Assembly (NCBI RefSeq): GCF_014697615.1
Contig: NZ_JACJSD010000033.1
Location: forward strand, 1-64,000
Length of the DNA: 64,000 bases
Direction: 5' to 3'
DNA from: Nostoc sp. FACHB-280
GTDB taxonomy: Bacteria; Cyanobacteriota; Cyanobacteriia; Cyanobacteriales; Nostocaceae
Below are positions 20,949 to 29,779 of the stretch, in pieces; positions within the stretch are counted from its first letter, which is position 1; each line of letters opens with the position of its first letter. Below the pieces are notes generated by a model that worked only from the letters and a program-made list of their open reading frames with translations, ran no database searches and was not told the DNA's origin. Both the position numbers and the translations under genes were made by a program.

Positions 20949-21270
20949 TGAGTGCTGAGTGCTGAGTTAAAAGTGCTGAGTTAAAAATAGTTTGCTCGAA
21001 AATTTGCTGTATGAAATCGCGTCCCGCCTGGAACTTTAGTTCCAGGCTCATAGCCAAAGTCCACAAAGCGTGGACTGAAATGAACTTGTGGTTGAATCCT
21101 CCTAAGAGGACTTGCGCTATGAGACTCGGAATTGATTCCGAGGCGGAAAAGATGCACTCAACCCGGATTTGTGTGTACACCGTAGCTCCTACAAGGAGAG
21201 GGAGAGGTCTGTCGAATTCATATCTTCAAACTTCACACTTCAGACTTCATAATTTATACTTCATACTTCA
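20949..21270. repeat. Multi-hairpin repeat-like element with flanking heptamers
   Basis: Four hairpins in a row: 21026-21047 (8-bp arms), 21058-21076 (7-bp arms), 21097-21110 (5-bp arms) and 21125-21142 (7-bp arms). The flanks hold GTGCTGAGTTAAAA direct repeats (20950-20985) and CTTCACA/CTTCATA heptamers (21224-21273). No ORF is credible. It looks like a non-coding dispersed element such as a MITE or structured RNA, placed between lpxB and the methyltransferase gene. Confidence 0.6.
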
Positions 21271-22443
21271 CACTTCAGTTAGCATTTGCAAAATTTCTTG
21301 AGCAGCGCGATCGCATACGCCAGTATCACCTAAACATTGTCGCATTTGGGCATAATCTGTCAATGTCTGCCGTCTGCGTTCAGGATTCAGCAGTATTTCC
21401 ATTGCGGCTTGGGTAATATTCTCTGGTGTGGCTTGTTCTTGTAACAACTCTGGTACAATTTCCCGCATTACCACTAAGTTGACTGGGGAAGCAAAGGGAA
21501 TGGAACCTTTAAGGATTTTCCGTGCAATCCACACTGTAACAGCATTGAGGCGATAAACTACAACTTGCGGCACGTTAAACAACGCCAGTTCTAAATTGAC
21601 TGTGCCAGATTTAGTAATGGCGAAATCAGACGCAGCAAACACTTCTTTTTGTTGACCAGATACAATTGTGGCTCGCAAACCGTAACTTTGAATTGCTGAC
21701 TCTATTGGTTGTTTAAAGCTTTCCAAAGATAAGGGAATCCAAAAGTGAGCTTCTGGTAACTTGGCTTGAATTGTCTGCGCTGCTTGAAAAATGACTGGTA
21801 AAAGATATTTTAGTTCTTGCTGACGAGAAGCGGGGAGAAGTGCGATCGCAATTTGTTCTGATGCGATTCCTAATTCAGCACGCGCCGCCTGACGATTAGG
21901 TACATTCTGCATCCGATCAATTAACGGATGTCCCACCCAACTGACATTTCCGCCATTTTCTTGATAATATCTGGCTTCTTCGGGGAATATTGCTAAGAGT
22001 TTGTCTGTAAAACCAACAATGCGAGAGGTATTTCGCAGACTCATTGACCACACCCACTCTTGTGGGGCAATGTAATAAACCACAGGCACATCTGGCAGAT
22101 TTTGTCGCATATAAGTGCCAATGCCGAGGTTTGGCCCCATATAATCAATCAGCACCACTAAGTCTGGCGGGTTTTGCTTGAGATAGGCGATCGCTTTTCG
22201 TTGTACTAATAAAGTGGGTACAACATAAGGCAAAGATTCTAAAAGACCCATTGAGCCAATCCCACTGGTATTGCCCAAAATAGTTGCCCCCGCCTTTGCC
22301 ATTTTTTCGCCACCGAGGGCGACAATTTCTAACGCCAACCCAGCAGCAGCAGCTTGGCGTTGCATTGCTGCAATTAACAGCGAACCTTGCAAATCGCCAG
22401 ACACTTCGCCAGTGCTGATAAATATCCGCATTTTAATTAACAA
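21268..22443 (-). CDS. lpxB: Lipid-A-disaccharide synthase
   Basis: Catalyses formation of lipid A disaccharide from UDP-2,3-diacylglucosamine and lipid X, releasing UDP, at the inner face of the membrane. 391 residues, the usual length for this GT19 family. Visible marks are FISTGEVSGDLQGSLL at the N-terminus (the typical ISAGEASGDxxGA motif), YYIAPQEWVWS near 130 and the ALLPASRQQE stretch. The ATG at 22434, five codons after MLIKM, is a likely alternative start. It is the last gene of the lpxC-fabZ-lpxA-lpxB group, 120 bases after lpxA on the same strand. Confidence 0.95.
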   Translation of the reverse strand: MLIKMRIFISTGEVSGDLQGSLLIAAMQRQAAAAGLALEIVALGGEKMAKAGATILGNTSGIGSMGLLESLPYVVPTLLVQRKAIAYLKQNPPDLVVLIDYMGPNLGIGTYMRQNLPDVPVVYYIAPQEWVWSMSLRNTSRIVGFTDKLLAIFPEEARYYQENGGNVSWVGHPLIDRMQNVPNRQAARAELGIASEQIAIALLPASRQQELKYLLPVIFQAAQTIQAKLPEAHFWIPLSLESFKQPIESAIQSYGLRATIVSGQQKEVFAASDFAITKSGTVNLELALFNVPQVVVYRLNAVTVWIARKILKGSIPFASPVNLVVMREIVPELLQEQATPENITQAAMEILLNPERRRQTLTDYAQMRQCLGDTGVCDRAAQEILQMLTEV

Positions 22444-22563
22444 TTACTAAAAATTTTGCCATGAGAAATTAGAAGTTGAGTTAAAGAAGAATTCAGAATC
22501 TAGGAGTCAGAATTAATTCTGAATTCTTACTTGCTGAATTCACCCTAATTTCTCAGATATAAC

Positions 22564-23382
22564 TTAAGAATCATCACTCGTGCCTGCTTTTCCTTTTCCT
22601 GGAATCAAGCCACGTCTTCCTGGCATTTGAGACAGGAGTATAAAGCGACGTAAATGCTGTAGTTCTTCTGTATCTCCTAGCTGTTCTAACTGTTCTAATG
22701 CTTCTTTAAAAGTCAAGTTAGAACGGTAGAGAATGCGGAAGGCTTTTTTGAGGGTTTGCAGGTCACTGGCTGACATTCCAGAACGCTTCAGCCCCACCAA
22801 ATTCAGGGTTCTGACTCGTACCGGATTACCTTCTACTAGCATATATGGCGGTACATCCCGATCAATGCGAGACATCCCACCCACCATTGAGTGTCTACCA
22901 ATATGGACAAATTGATGAACTCCCAAAACGCCGCCTAATCTGGCGCGAGACTCGATATGGACATGACCTGCTAAAGCTACCGAGTTGGGAATAATTACAT
23001 GATCTTCAATGATGCAATTATGCGCCACATGCACATAAGCCATCAGCAAATTATTACTGCCGATGATTGTGGCTTCTCCTTCACCTGTGGCACGGTTAAC
23101 GGTGACATACTCTCGAATTACATTGTCGTCACCGATTTTTACCCAGGTTGGTTCTCCTACAAATTTGAGATCCTGGGGTTCCATACCGATAGCTGCACCT
23201 GGAAAAATCTGATTTCGCGCCCCAATTTCGCAAGGCCCTTCTAGCACTACATGAGCGCCAATAATTGTTTCTGGGCCAACTTTGACATGCGCTCCAATCA
23301 CAGCATAGGCACCAACTTGCACTGTAGGGTGGAGTTCCGCTTTAGGATGAACTACCGCCGTTGGATGAATAAGAGTCTTCAA
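22564..23382 (-). CDS. lpxA: UDP-N-acetylglucosamine acyltransferase
   Basis: First step of lipid A synthesis: O-acylation of UDP-GlcNAc from acyl-ACP. 272 residues, slightly longer than the E. coli enzyme. The left-handed beta-helix of hexapeptide repeats covers about residues 5-190 (IHPTAVVHPKAELHPTVQVG, VRIGAH-type turns). The catalytic His region AYVHVAHNCIIEDHV is present near 115-130. A helical C-terminal domain completes the fold. It is followed by lpxB and preceded by fabZ, with a 228-base spacer to fabZ that holds no credible gene. Confidence 0.96.
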   Translation of the reverse strand: MKTLIHPTAVVHPKAELHPTVQVGAYAVIGAHVKVGPETIIGAHVVLEGPCEIGARNQIFPGAAIGMEPQDLKFVGEPTWVKIGDDNVIREYVTVNRATGEGEATIIGSNNLLMAYVHVAHNCIIEDHVIIPNSVALAGHVHIESRARLGGVLGVHQFVHIGRHSMVGGMSRIDRDVPPYMLVEGNPVRVRTLNLVGLKRSGMSASDLQTLKKAFRILYRSNLTFKEALEQLEQLGDTEELQHLRRFILLSQMPGRRGLIPGKGKAGTSDDS

Positions 23383-23610
23383 GGGTGAATCTCCAGAACT
23401 GTCGTGAGAAACCAGTGCGTTAATCGCATCTGGTGTTGCTGAGTTGTAATAACTTCAGCAATCGAAAGTGTCGGGCAAAGCAAGTTAAGTGTGAGGGCAG
23501 CGAAAATCAAGAAATTTTCAAATACTGTGTGGACAGTTGTTAACCTGTTATGCTTGTTTAGGTTTGCGTCTAGGTACATCACGGTTGTACTAAGACACTC
23601 AAACAAGTTG

Positions 23611-24135
23611 TTAACCAACTAAAGAAAACATCAATTCGCCTTCAGCAGCGAGTTGTCCGTCAACTTCGGCCCGAGCTTGCATCTTCCCAAACCGACGTTG
23701 TTTGATACATAACAGTTCCACTGTCATAATCAGTTGATCTCCAGGGACAACTTGACGACGAAAGCGGGCTTTATCAATGCCAGCAAATACAAACAGTCCA
23801 CCTGCATTGTATTCTGGTAGTTGTGTTAACACAATTCCACCGACTTGTGCCATTGCTTCGACAATTAGCACACCTGGCATGAGTGGTCTACCGGGGAAAT
23901 GACCTTGAAATTGAGGTTCGTTAATAGTAACATTTTTAACGCCTACAGCCACTTTTCCTGGTACATAGTCAATAATTTTGTCTACCAGTAGAAATGGATA
24001 GCGATGGGGGAGCAACTGCTGAATTTCTTCGGATGTGAAGGTTTTTTTCACTTCCGGTGCAGTTGGAGTTTGGGTGATATCAGATGAGGATGCGATCGCA
24101 TCGCTACTATTTACTTCTGCAAGAATTGACGACAT
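23611..24135 (-). CDS. fabZ: 3-hydroxyacyl-ACP dehydratase FabZ
   Basis: Dehydrates beta-hydroxyacyl-ACP in fatty-acid elongation and competes with LpxA for hydroxyacyl-ACP. 174 residues, longer than typical (about 150) because of an N-terminal Ser/Thr-rich tail of roughly 28 residues. The hot-dog fold core shows [14 protein letters not shown] (catalytic His), [20 protein letters not shown] (catalytic Glu) and the C-terminal [12 protein letters not shown]. It lies 57 bases after lpxC on the same strand, forming the conserved lpxC-fabZ-lpxA-lpxB order. Confidence 0.95.
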   Translation of the reverse strand: MSSILAEVNSSDAIASSSDITQTPTAPEVKKTFTSEEIQQLLPHRYPFLLVDKIIDYVPGKVAVGVKNVTINEPQFQGHFPGRPLMPGVLIVEAMAQVGGIVLTQLPEYNAGGLFVFAGIDKARFRRQVVPGDQLIMTVELLCIKQRRFGKMQARAEVDGQLAAEGELMFSLVG

Positions 24136-24192
24136 TGGCAGTTTGTGTGACTTTGACTGTGGAAATTAAATGTGGAATGGCGTTGAAACCCC

Positions 24193-25062
24193 TCAGATTT
24201 TGTCAGTGGGATTTTGCTGTGCCGCTAAAATCCTTTCGGCGAGTTGAATATGTAAATTGTGGCTGGCTTTATACGCTAAGAAATGAGCTTGGGGAAAAAT
24301 TCCCAATAAACTCAAATCTCCTACTAAGTCCAACATCTTATGACGGACTGGCTCATTTGCAAATCTTAATGGCGGATTTAACCATCCTTCAGAGCCGCAA
24401 ACGAGTGCATTGTCTAAGCTGCCGCCTTTAATTAATCCAGCCTTTTGTAAGTATTCTATTTGATGTAATAAACCAAAAGTACGCGCAGGTGCAATTTCTG
24501 CCGCAAAGCTAACAGCAGCCTCGCCCACATCAGCCGCTAATAACCAACTGTGCCATTGATTGCCAATTGGAGGTAAATCAAAATCAATCCCATAACTAAA
24601 GCGGGTTTCTGCGGACGGGATAGCACAGACAAAGGCATCGTTTTGATAAATCCAGATTGGTTCTGCAAGAACCCATTGCTCTGAGTTGTCATCTGCTGTT
24701 TGCGGTTGTAAGCCAACTTGAGCAACACTAGCAGCCCAAATTTGGGCTGAACCATCCAATAGCGGCACTTCTGGCCCGTCAATTTCAATCCGGGCATTAT
24801 TCACACCCATACTTGACAAAGTTGCCAATAAATGCTCGACTGTGCGGACAGATGCGGCACCTTTACCCAATTGAGTAGACAGTACAGTTTCATTGACTGC
24901 GGCAATTTGGGCAGGAATAATTGGCAAATCTGGCAAATCTACCCGCACAAAATAGCGCCCGCAATTGGCTGGGGCTGGTAATATCCGCACATTGGTAGTA
25001 ATACCGCTATGCAGTCCGACTCCTGTTTGGCAGATTTCCCCGGCGATGGTGTGCTGTTGCAT
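24193..25062 (-). CDS. lpxC: UDP-3-O-acyl-N-acetylglucosamine deacetylase
   Basis: Committed zinc-dependent deacetylation in lipid A synthesis. 289 residues, normal for cyanobacterial LpxC. Zinc ligands are visible: His in [35 protein letters not shown] (first site around residue 74, in two halves) and the later [13 protein letters not shown] region with His 231-type VRHKMLD. The N-terminal [18 protein letters not shown] is the family opening. It is the first gene of the lpx group and lies 146 bases downstream of bamA with degenerate TCATTAGTC-type heptamers in the spacer. Confidence 0.95.
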   Translation of the reverse strand: MQQHTIAGEICQTGVGLHSGITTNVRILPAPANCGRYFVRVDLPDLPIIPAQIAAVNETVLSTQLGKGAASVRTVEHLLATLSSMGVNNARIEIDGPEVPLLDGSAQIWAASVAQVGLQPQTADDNSEQWVLAEPIWIYQNDAFVCAIPSAETRFSYGIDFDLPPIGNQWHSWLLAADVGEAAVSFAAEIAPARTFGLLHQIEYLQKAGLIKGGSLDNALVCGSEGWLNPPLRFANEPVRHKMLDLVGDLSLLGIFPQAHFLAYKASHNLHIQLAERILAAQQNPTDKI

Positions 25063-25084
25063 CGGCGAAAATTTAATACACCTT

Positions 25085-25205
25085 AATAAATAGTCAAGGG
25101 TCGAGGGTCAAAGAGTCAATAGTTCTTTGTCATTAGTCCTTGGTCATTTGTGAAGTTGTAGTGATGAACAAAGCACAAAAGACGAAGGACTAATGACTCT
25201 TGACA
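25085..25205. repeat. Degenerate TTGGTCA/TCATTAG heptamers between bamA and lpxC
   Basis: Short tandem heptamers (TTGTCATTAGTCCTTGGTCA-type) and their complements fill the spacer. They are typical short tandem repeats of Nostocales and occur again at 27711-27775 and 37329-37380. Confidence 0.6.
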
Positions 25206-25208
25206 AAT

Positions 25209-27671
25209 TTAGAACCTTTCCCCAATGCCAAAGTTGATGCGGCTATCACCATCATCGTTGATACCGTAGTCGATGCGAATTGGCCCCAAGGGTGATTGCA
25301 CGCGCACACCCAAACCATAACCATAGCCAGTACCGTTTTTGTTGAGAACATCCGCCGCCCTAGTATTGGTGCCTAAGTCAGTACCAAAATCGACAAAGGC
25401 TGCACCGCTCACGATGGAAAATACAGGGAAGCGATACTCTAAAGTTGCTTGCACGTAACTACGACTGCTGGCTAGTGTTCCTTCTTCATAACCACGTACA
25501 GAGTTACTGCCGCCTAGAGTAAAAGCTTCGTAAGGAGGCAAATCACCGAGGATAGTACCGCCTTGAATATTAAAGGCGAGAGTTTGTGCGCCTTTGGAAA
25601 AGTTCAGGAGTTTCACGGGGATGTATTGGCTATAGCTACCCCGTAGTCTAGTGAGTAAAATATTACCTTCACCTATTGGTAATGATTGGTCAACTCCGAA
25701 GCGCAGGAACGAGCCACTCGTGGGTTGTAGGGCATTGTTACGACGATCGCGCTGTGTACCTAGTTGTAATAGTACTAAGTCGTCTTGACCTGTACCAGAG
25801 AAGCTTAACGGAATTAACTCTCCGGGTTGGCCATTGTTGTAAACTGTACCAAATCTTCTGAGATTACCATCAGCATCACGGGTGGAAACGCGTTGATATT
25901 GCAACCCGGCTGAGGCAGTCCATTCGGCGCGTTCGTAGGGATTATTGGACAACGGACGGGTAAAGGTAACGCCTCCACCTAAACGTAAAACACGGGGGCG
26001 ATCGCCTTCTGTTTCCCCAGTTTTAAAAGTTTCCACGTTATCATCTGTGCCTTCATATACCAAGGAAATTGAACTGCGGCGGAAAATATTGGCTGTGTAG
26101 GAGGTGCGGTAAGGATCACCAGCAATCCAGGGGTCGGTATAGCGTAAATCAAACAATAATTCCCTGGTTCCTACCTGGACTTCTGCACCTAATTTTTGGT
26201 TTCTGCCGTTGAGGTTTTGCTGTTGATAGCTGACTGTACCAAATAATCCACTGGCAGAACTAATACCAGCACCTGCTGCGATCGAACCACTACTGCGTTC
26301 GGCAACATTAATTACTACATCAACTTTACTGGGGTCAGTACCAGGGTCTAAAGAAACATTCACATCTTCAAATAATCCTAGTCCATATACCCGTTGTAGG
26401 TCTTTTTGGACTGTATTTCGGTTAAATACCTGTCCTGGCTTTAACTCCACTTCCCGTGTAATAATATACTCCTGTGTCCGTCCACGAATTGGTCTACCTT
26501 GGTCGTCGGTTTCTTGACCTTCTTTATTGCGGAACCGGACTTTAATATTTTCGACGACACCTTCAGCGACTTGTAGCGTTACAACTCCATTTTCGGAAAC
26601 TTGGGGCGCACCAATCACATTGGCTAACACATAACCTTGGTCTTGATAACGTTTAGTTAAGGTTTTGATCCCTTCTTGCAAGTCGCGTAGGTTGAGGATT
26701 TTACCATACTGATCTTTAAAAACTTCATCTGCCGTGCTTGCTGGCAGAACCGAAGCAACACCAGTACCAGGATTAGCTTCGACTTGCACTTTTGTCAGTA
26801 CAGGGTTGGGCTGGACAATAAAGCTAACTCGTACGCCCAAGGGTGTATCTTCTGGTACAGCTTGGACGTTGGAAAAGAAACCTGTACCAAAAATCGAATT
26901 AATATCTTCTTGTAGTTGGGTGCGGGTAGTTGTCCGCCCTGGTTGAGTCCGAATGACCTGATAAACTTTATCTTCTAATTCTGGTGGTAATTGTCCTGTT
27001 TGGGGTCTGATGACTACTTCTGATACCAATACCCTTGGTTCGGTTGATTCGGTAGCGCCATTTGGTTGGGTATTCCCTGGAGATGTGGGAAAAGCCGGTT
27101 CTATGGTGGGGGGTGTGGTATTTTCCGGCTGAGGATTCTGGGGAAATGCCGGTTCTATGGTTGGTGGGGTGGTATTTTCCGGCTGAGGATTCTGGGGAAA
27201 TGCCGGTTCTATGGTGGGAGGTGTGATATTTTCCGGCTGGGGATTCTGGGGAGATGTCGGTTCTATGGCTGGTGGGGTGGTATTTTCTGGAGATGTCGGT
27301 TGTGTCGCTGGAGTGGAATTATCAGGAATGGTGTTGGGCTGTTGAGTATCAGAATTGGGGATTGTTTCTGGCGTTTGGGCAATTGTTGGGACTATTACCT
27401 GTGATTTTGCATCTGGTTGTGTTGGCAAAATTGTCACAGATTTTGGTTGAGTATCTTTGAGTACCTTAGCTTCTGGGGAAGCGATCGCAGTTGGTAAACT
27501 TTCCCTCGCTGAACTTTGCCCTGCGTCCTTCTCTTGTGGCTGCTTTGTAGCGGGTTTTAAAATTTTCGCTGTGGGTTGTAAATCTTCAGCAGTTTGGGCA
27601 TTCGCTCTAAAAGAACCACTTAATGGCGCTGCAATTGCTACAGCTGCTACTAATATAGGAGATAAACGCAT
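25209..27671 (-). CDS. bamA: BamA/Omp85 outer-membrane protein assembly factor
   Basis: About 820 residues from the ATG at 27671, which has GAGGAA just upstream; an in-frame start at 27704 is less likely. A signal peptide (MRLSPILVAAVAIAAPLSGSFRA, split at Ala) is followed by a Pro/Thr/Gln-rich linker with four 18-residue repeats encoded by 54-base units. Then come three POTRA domains (about 205-470), as usual in cyanobacteria, and a 16-strand barrel with the conserved C-terminal GLGVRVQSPLGPIRIDYG and final Phe. It inserts beta-barrel proteins into the outer membrane. It sits upstream of lpxC, linking barrel assembly with lipid A genes. Confidence 0.95.
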   Translation of the reverse strand: MRLSPILVAAVAIAAPLSGSFRANAQTAEDLQPTAKILKPATKQPQEKDAGQSSARESLPTAIASPEAKVLKDTQPKSVTILPTQPDAKSQVIVPTIAQTPETIPNSDTQQPNTIPDNSTPATQPTSPENTTPPAIEPTSPQNPQPENITPPTIEPAFPQNPQPENTTPPTIEPAFPQNPQPENTTPPTIEPAFPTSPGNTQPNGATESTEPRVLVSEVVIRPQTGQLPPELEDKVYQVIRTQPGRTTTRTQLQEDINSIFGTGFFSNVQAVPEDTPLGVRVSFIVQPNPVLTKVQVEANPGTGVASVLPASTADEVFKDQYGKILNLRDLQEGIKTLTKRYQDQGYVLANVIGAPQVSENGVVTLQVAEGVVENIKVRFRNKEGQETDDQGRPIRGRTQEYIITREVELKPGQVFNRNTVQKDLQRVYGLGLFEDVNVSLDPGTDPSKVDVVINVAERSSGSIAAGAGISSASGLFGTVSYQQQNLNGRNQKLGAEVQVGTRELLFDLRYTDPWIAGDPYRTSYTANIFRRSSISLVYEGTDDNVETFKTGETEGDRPRVLRLGGGVTFTRPLSNNPYERAEWTASAGLQYQRVSTRDADGNLRRFGTVYNNGQPGELIPLSFSGTGQDDLVLLQLGTQRDRRNNALQPTSGSFLRFGVDQSLPIGEGNILLTRLRGSYSQYIPVKLLNFSKGAQTLAFNIQGGTILGDLPPYEAFTLGGSNSVRGYEEGTLASSRSYVQATLEYRFPVFSIVSGAAFVDFGTDLGTNTRAADVLNKNGTGYGYGLGVRVQSPLGPIRIDYGINDDGDSRINFGIGERF
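27095..27310. repeat. 54-bp tandem repeat within bamA
   Basis: Four copies at a 54-base step (CCGGTTCTATGG at 27095, 27149 and 27203; a diverged copy at 27257) encode the 18-residue unit NPQPENTTPPTIEPAFPQ. Near-identity at DNA level points to recent expansion. Confidence 0.85.
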
Positions 27672-27710
27672 TATATATTCCTCTTCACTTCCGCACACAA
27701 TCACACACTA

Positions 27711-27775
27711 GTTATTAGTCATTAGTCGTTGGTCATTCGTCCTTTGTCAAGACCAATGACCAATGACAAGGTACA
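27711..27775. repeat. Degenerate TTAGTCATT/TTGGTCATT heptamers
   Basis: Tandem TCATTAG/TTGGTCA heptamers followed by their complement, upstream of bamA and downstream of purC. Confidence 0.6.
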
Positions 27776-27780
27776 TCAGT

Positions 27781-28518
27781 TTAATTTTTACTGTCTACTG
27801 TTTGCAGCACTCGCTGTAAAACCTCTTGGTACGCATCTTCTACATTGCCTAAATCTCGGCGGAAGCGGTCTTTGTCCAGGACGCGACGGTTGGGGTCAGT
27901 TTCTGTAGTGTCCCACAAACGACAGGTATCTGGACTAATCTCATCTGCCAGGAGTATTTGCTGTTGTGTATCTAAGCCGAATTCTAGTTTGAAGTCTACT
28001 AAGGTAATGCCACATTGCTGCCAAAAGTTCTGTAGAAACTCGTTGATTTGCAATGCTAGATTCTTAATTACGTCTACTTGTTCCTCTGTAGCTAATTCCA
28101 TTAAGAGTAGGCGATCGCGCGTCAACAACGGGTCTCCTAATTGATCATTTTTGTAATAAAACTCTACCAAAGGCTGTTTTAAAACTGTACCCACTGGTAA
28201 ACCTGTTTGTTGACTCAGGCTACCAGCCGCAATATTTCTCACAACTACTTCTATGGGTAAAATTTTTACTGCTTTCACCCGCATTTGATTGGGTGCTGGG
28301 CTATCAATAAAGTGGGTTTTAACCCCTTGGGCTTCCAACTGTTTAAATAACTGGCTTGAAATACTACAGTTAATTTTTCCCTTACCGATGATACTGCCAC
28401 GCTTTTGGGCGTTAAACGCAGTCGCATCATCTTTAAAATCAGCCAGCAATATTTCTGGATTATCAGTTGTATAGAGTATTTTTGCTTTGCCTTCGTAGAG
28501 TTTGGAATGAACAGACAT
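27781..28518 (-). CDS. purC: SAICAR synthetase
   Basis: Phosphoribosylaminoimidazole-succinocarboxamide synthase, the ATP-dependent step joining aspartate to CAIR in purine synthesis. 245 residues from the ATG at 28518 (MSVHSKLYEGKAK), which matches family starts better than the in-frame TTG at 28542. Family marks: LYEGKAKILY, DDATAFNAQKRG, the PIEVVVRNIAAGS motif and LADEISPDTCRLWD. Full length. The gene is transcribed toward bamA but separated from it by repeats, so co-transcription is doubtful. Confidence 0.96.
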   Translation of the reverse strand: MSVHSKLYEGKAKILYTTDNPEILLADFKDDATAFNAQKRGSIIGKGKINCSISSQLFKQLEAQGVKTHFIDSPAPNQMRVKAVKILPIEVVVRNIAAGSLSQQTGLPVGTVLKQPLVEFYYKNDQLGDPLLTRDRLLLMELATEEQVDVIKNLALQINEFLQNFWQQCGITLVDFKLEFGLDTQQQILLADEISPDTCRLWDTTETDPNRRVLDKDRFRRDLGNVEDAYQEVLQRVLQTVDSKN

Positions 28519-28542
28519 GGTAGGAGGTAAACTTTTCAGCAA

Positions 28543-29449
28543 TGGGAGACTTGTGTCCTTTCGGGCTTAACCATTTTATCTTTAGTTAACAAAGATTCGC
28601 TAATTAATCATCAGTGCATAATCAAAAAATGAAACATATATCAGATTCTTCTTAAATTGCGGAAAACAACAGCACACACGAAAAATGCTCTGTCTTACTC
28701 TCTACTCCCCGTCTGCACAAATACCGCAAAATTCGGCAGCCACAAGCCATAATCTCGAATGAGAATAAACTCTCTTCTAGCTTTGAGAACTAAATTCTGT
28801 ACTTCATTGACTAACAAGCTGCTGTCAATTCATCAATTATGAAATGAGTTTTCAGGGTTTTCAACAGTAGCCTGATATCAAACTTGCTGGGTATTATCCG
28901 TAAATCTTGTGACTGTAAAACAACCACCTAAATTTGGGTTCTATCGGTTATTTTGCGTAACAAAAGCTGCCGTTGGTAAATTGAATTTTACTGGTCAGTA
29001 GCAAGTTATAGTAAAGATTAATTACTTAATGCTAAACCTCAGATATATAATATATAACCTCTAGTAGAGGTAAATTTCCCAGGAAATTATTACAATCTGA
29101 CTGTAGATTTTTTTACTCAAAAACTGATTTTTTCTCTCTAAACTATATAGTATAAACTATGACTAAGTAAATAGTCATTGAAAATTGTGATTGGTATTTA
29201 ATACTAGAGAATGTCAATTAGTAATTGGCAGAAGGTTACACTATTAGCAATTACTGCACAACAAACGATAAATGCCGATCAAGCCTTTTTGCTTTTAGCC
29301 GCAAGATATATAAATCCTACTTAATTTCTCAACTATCTGTTGAGGTAGAAGCAAGAGAGTGGATTTGTTGGTAATTCATTAAAGACTTGCTATAAGTGCA
29401 TAACTCATGGCTTGAGTTCAGATATTAAAACAATAACTGAGTTTAACAA
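28543..29449. other. Long intergenic region, nothing recognised
   Basis: About 900 bases, AT-rich, between purC (minus) and the DUF7219-like gene (plus). No tRNA, small known RNA, repeat or convincing promoter was recognised. A small RNA or an unusually long 5' leader could hide here. Confidence 0.4.
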
Positions 29450-29725
29450 GTGGAGCAAAAGATAGTGAACAAAGATGATTTTATTTACCCTCAAGGCCGC
29501 TATTATGGTCAAGTTAAACCAGAAAACTTAGTATTTAATTCTAATCTTCAGGAATTTGCGAATAAAGTTAGTTATGTTTGTAGCTTAGAAACAGGTGGAA
29601 AAATCCCGCCAGAAGATGCGTACGAACAAATAAAAGCTTTGTGGAAGCAGCTAAAACAAAGTAAAAAACAGCTAAGAATTGGTGAGAATCTTTTTAGAGA
29701 TGAAGGGGGAGAGGCTGAAGAATGA
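29450..29725 (+). CDS. Small conserved cyanobacterial protein, DUF7219-like
   Basis: 91 residues from a GTG at 29450; a second in-frame GTG at 29465 is an alternative. The core (FIYPQGRYYGQVKPENLVFN, then QEFANKVSYVCSLETGGKIP, then ALWKQLKQSKKQLRIG) matches a small family I recall from cyanobacteria under the name DUF7219. It is soluble, mostly helical, with no known activity. It is followed convergently by the adenylate cyclase gene, 54 bases away. The name of the family is from memory and should be checked. Confidence 0.75.
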   Translation: MEQKIVNKDDFIYPQGRYYGQVKPENLVFNSNLQEFANKVSYVCSLETGGKIPPEDAYEQIKALWKQLKQSKKQLRIGENLFRDEGGEAEE

Positions 29726-29779
29726 TATCGTGTTTAGTCAAATACTTATCATTAAGACAGACAGGAAAAAATTTGGGTA

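Noticed and set aside
20691-20951. 86-codon plus-strand ORF within the methyltransferase gene
   Set aside because: It is a shadow of the strongly conserved minus-strand gene.
23379-23618. 79-codon minus-strand ORF between lpxA and fabZ
   Set aside because: The translation is not protein-like, and it lies in a spacer with no ribosome binding site.
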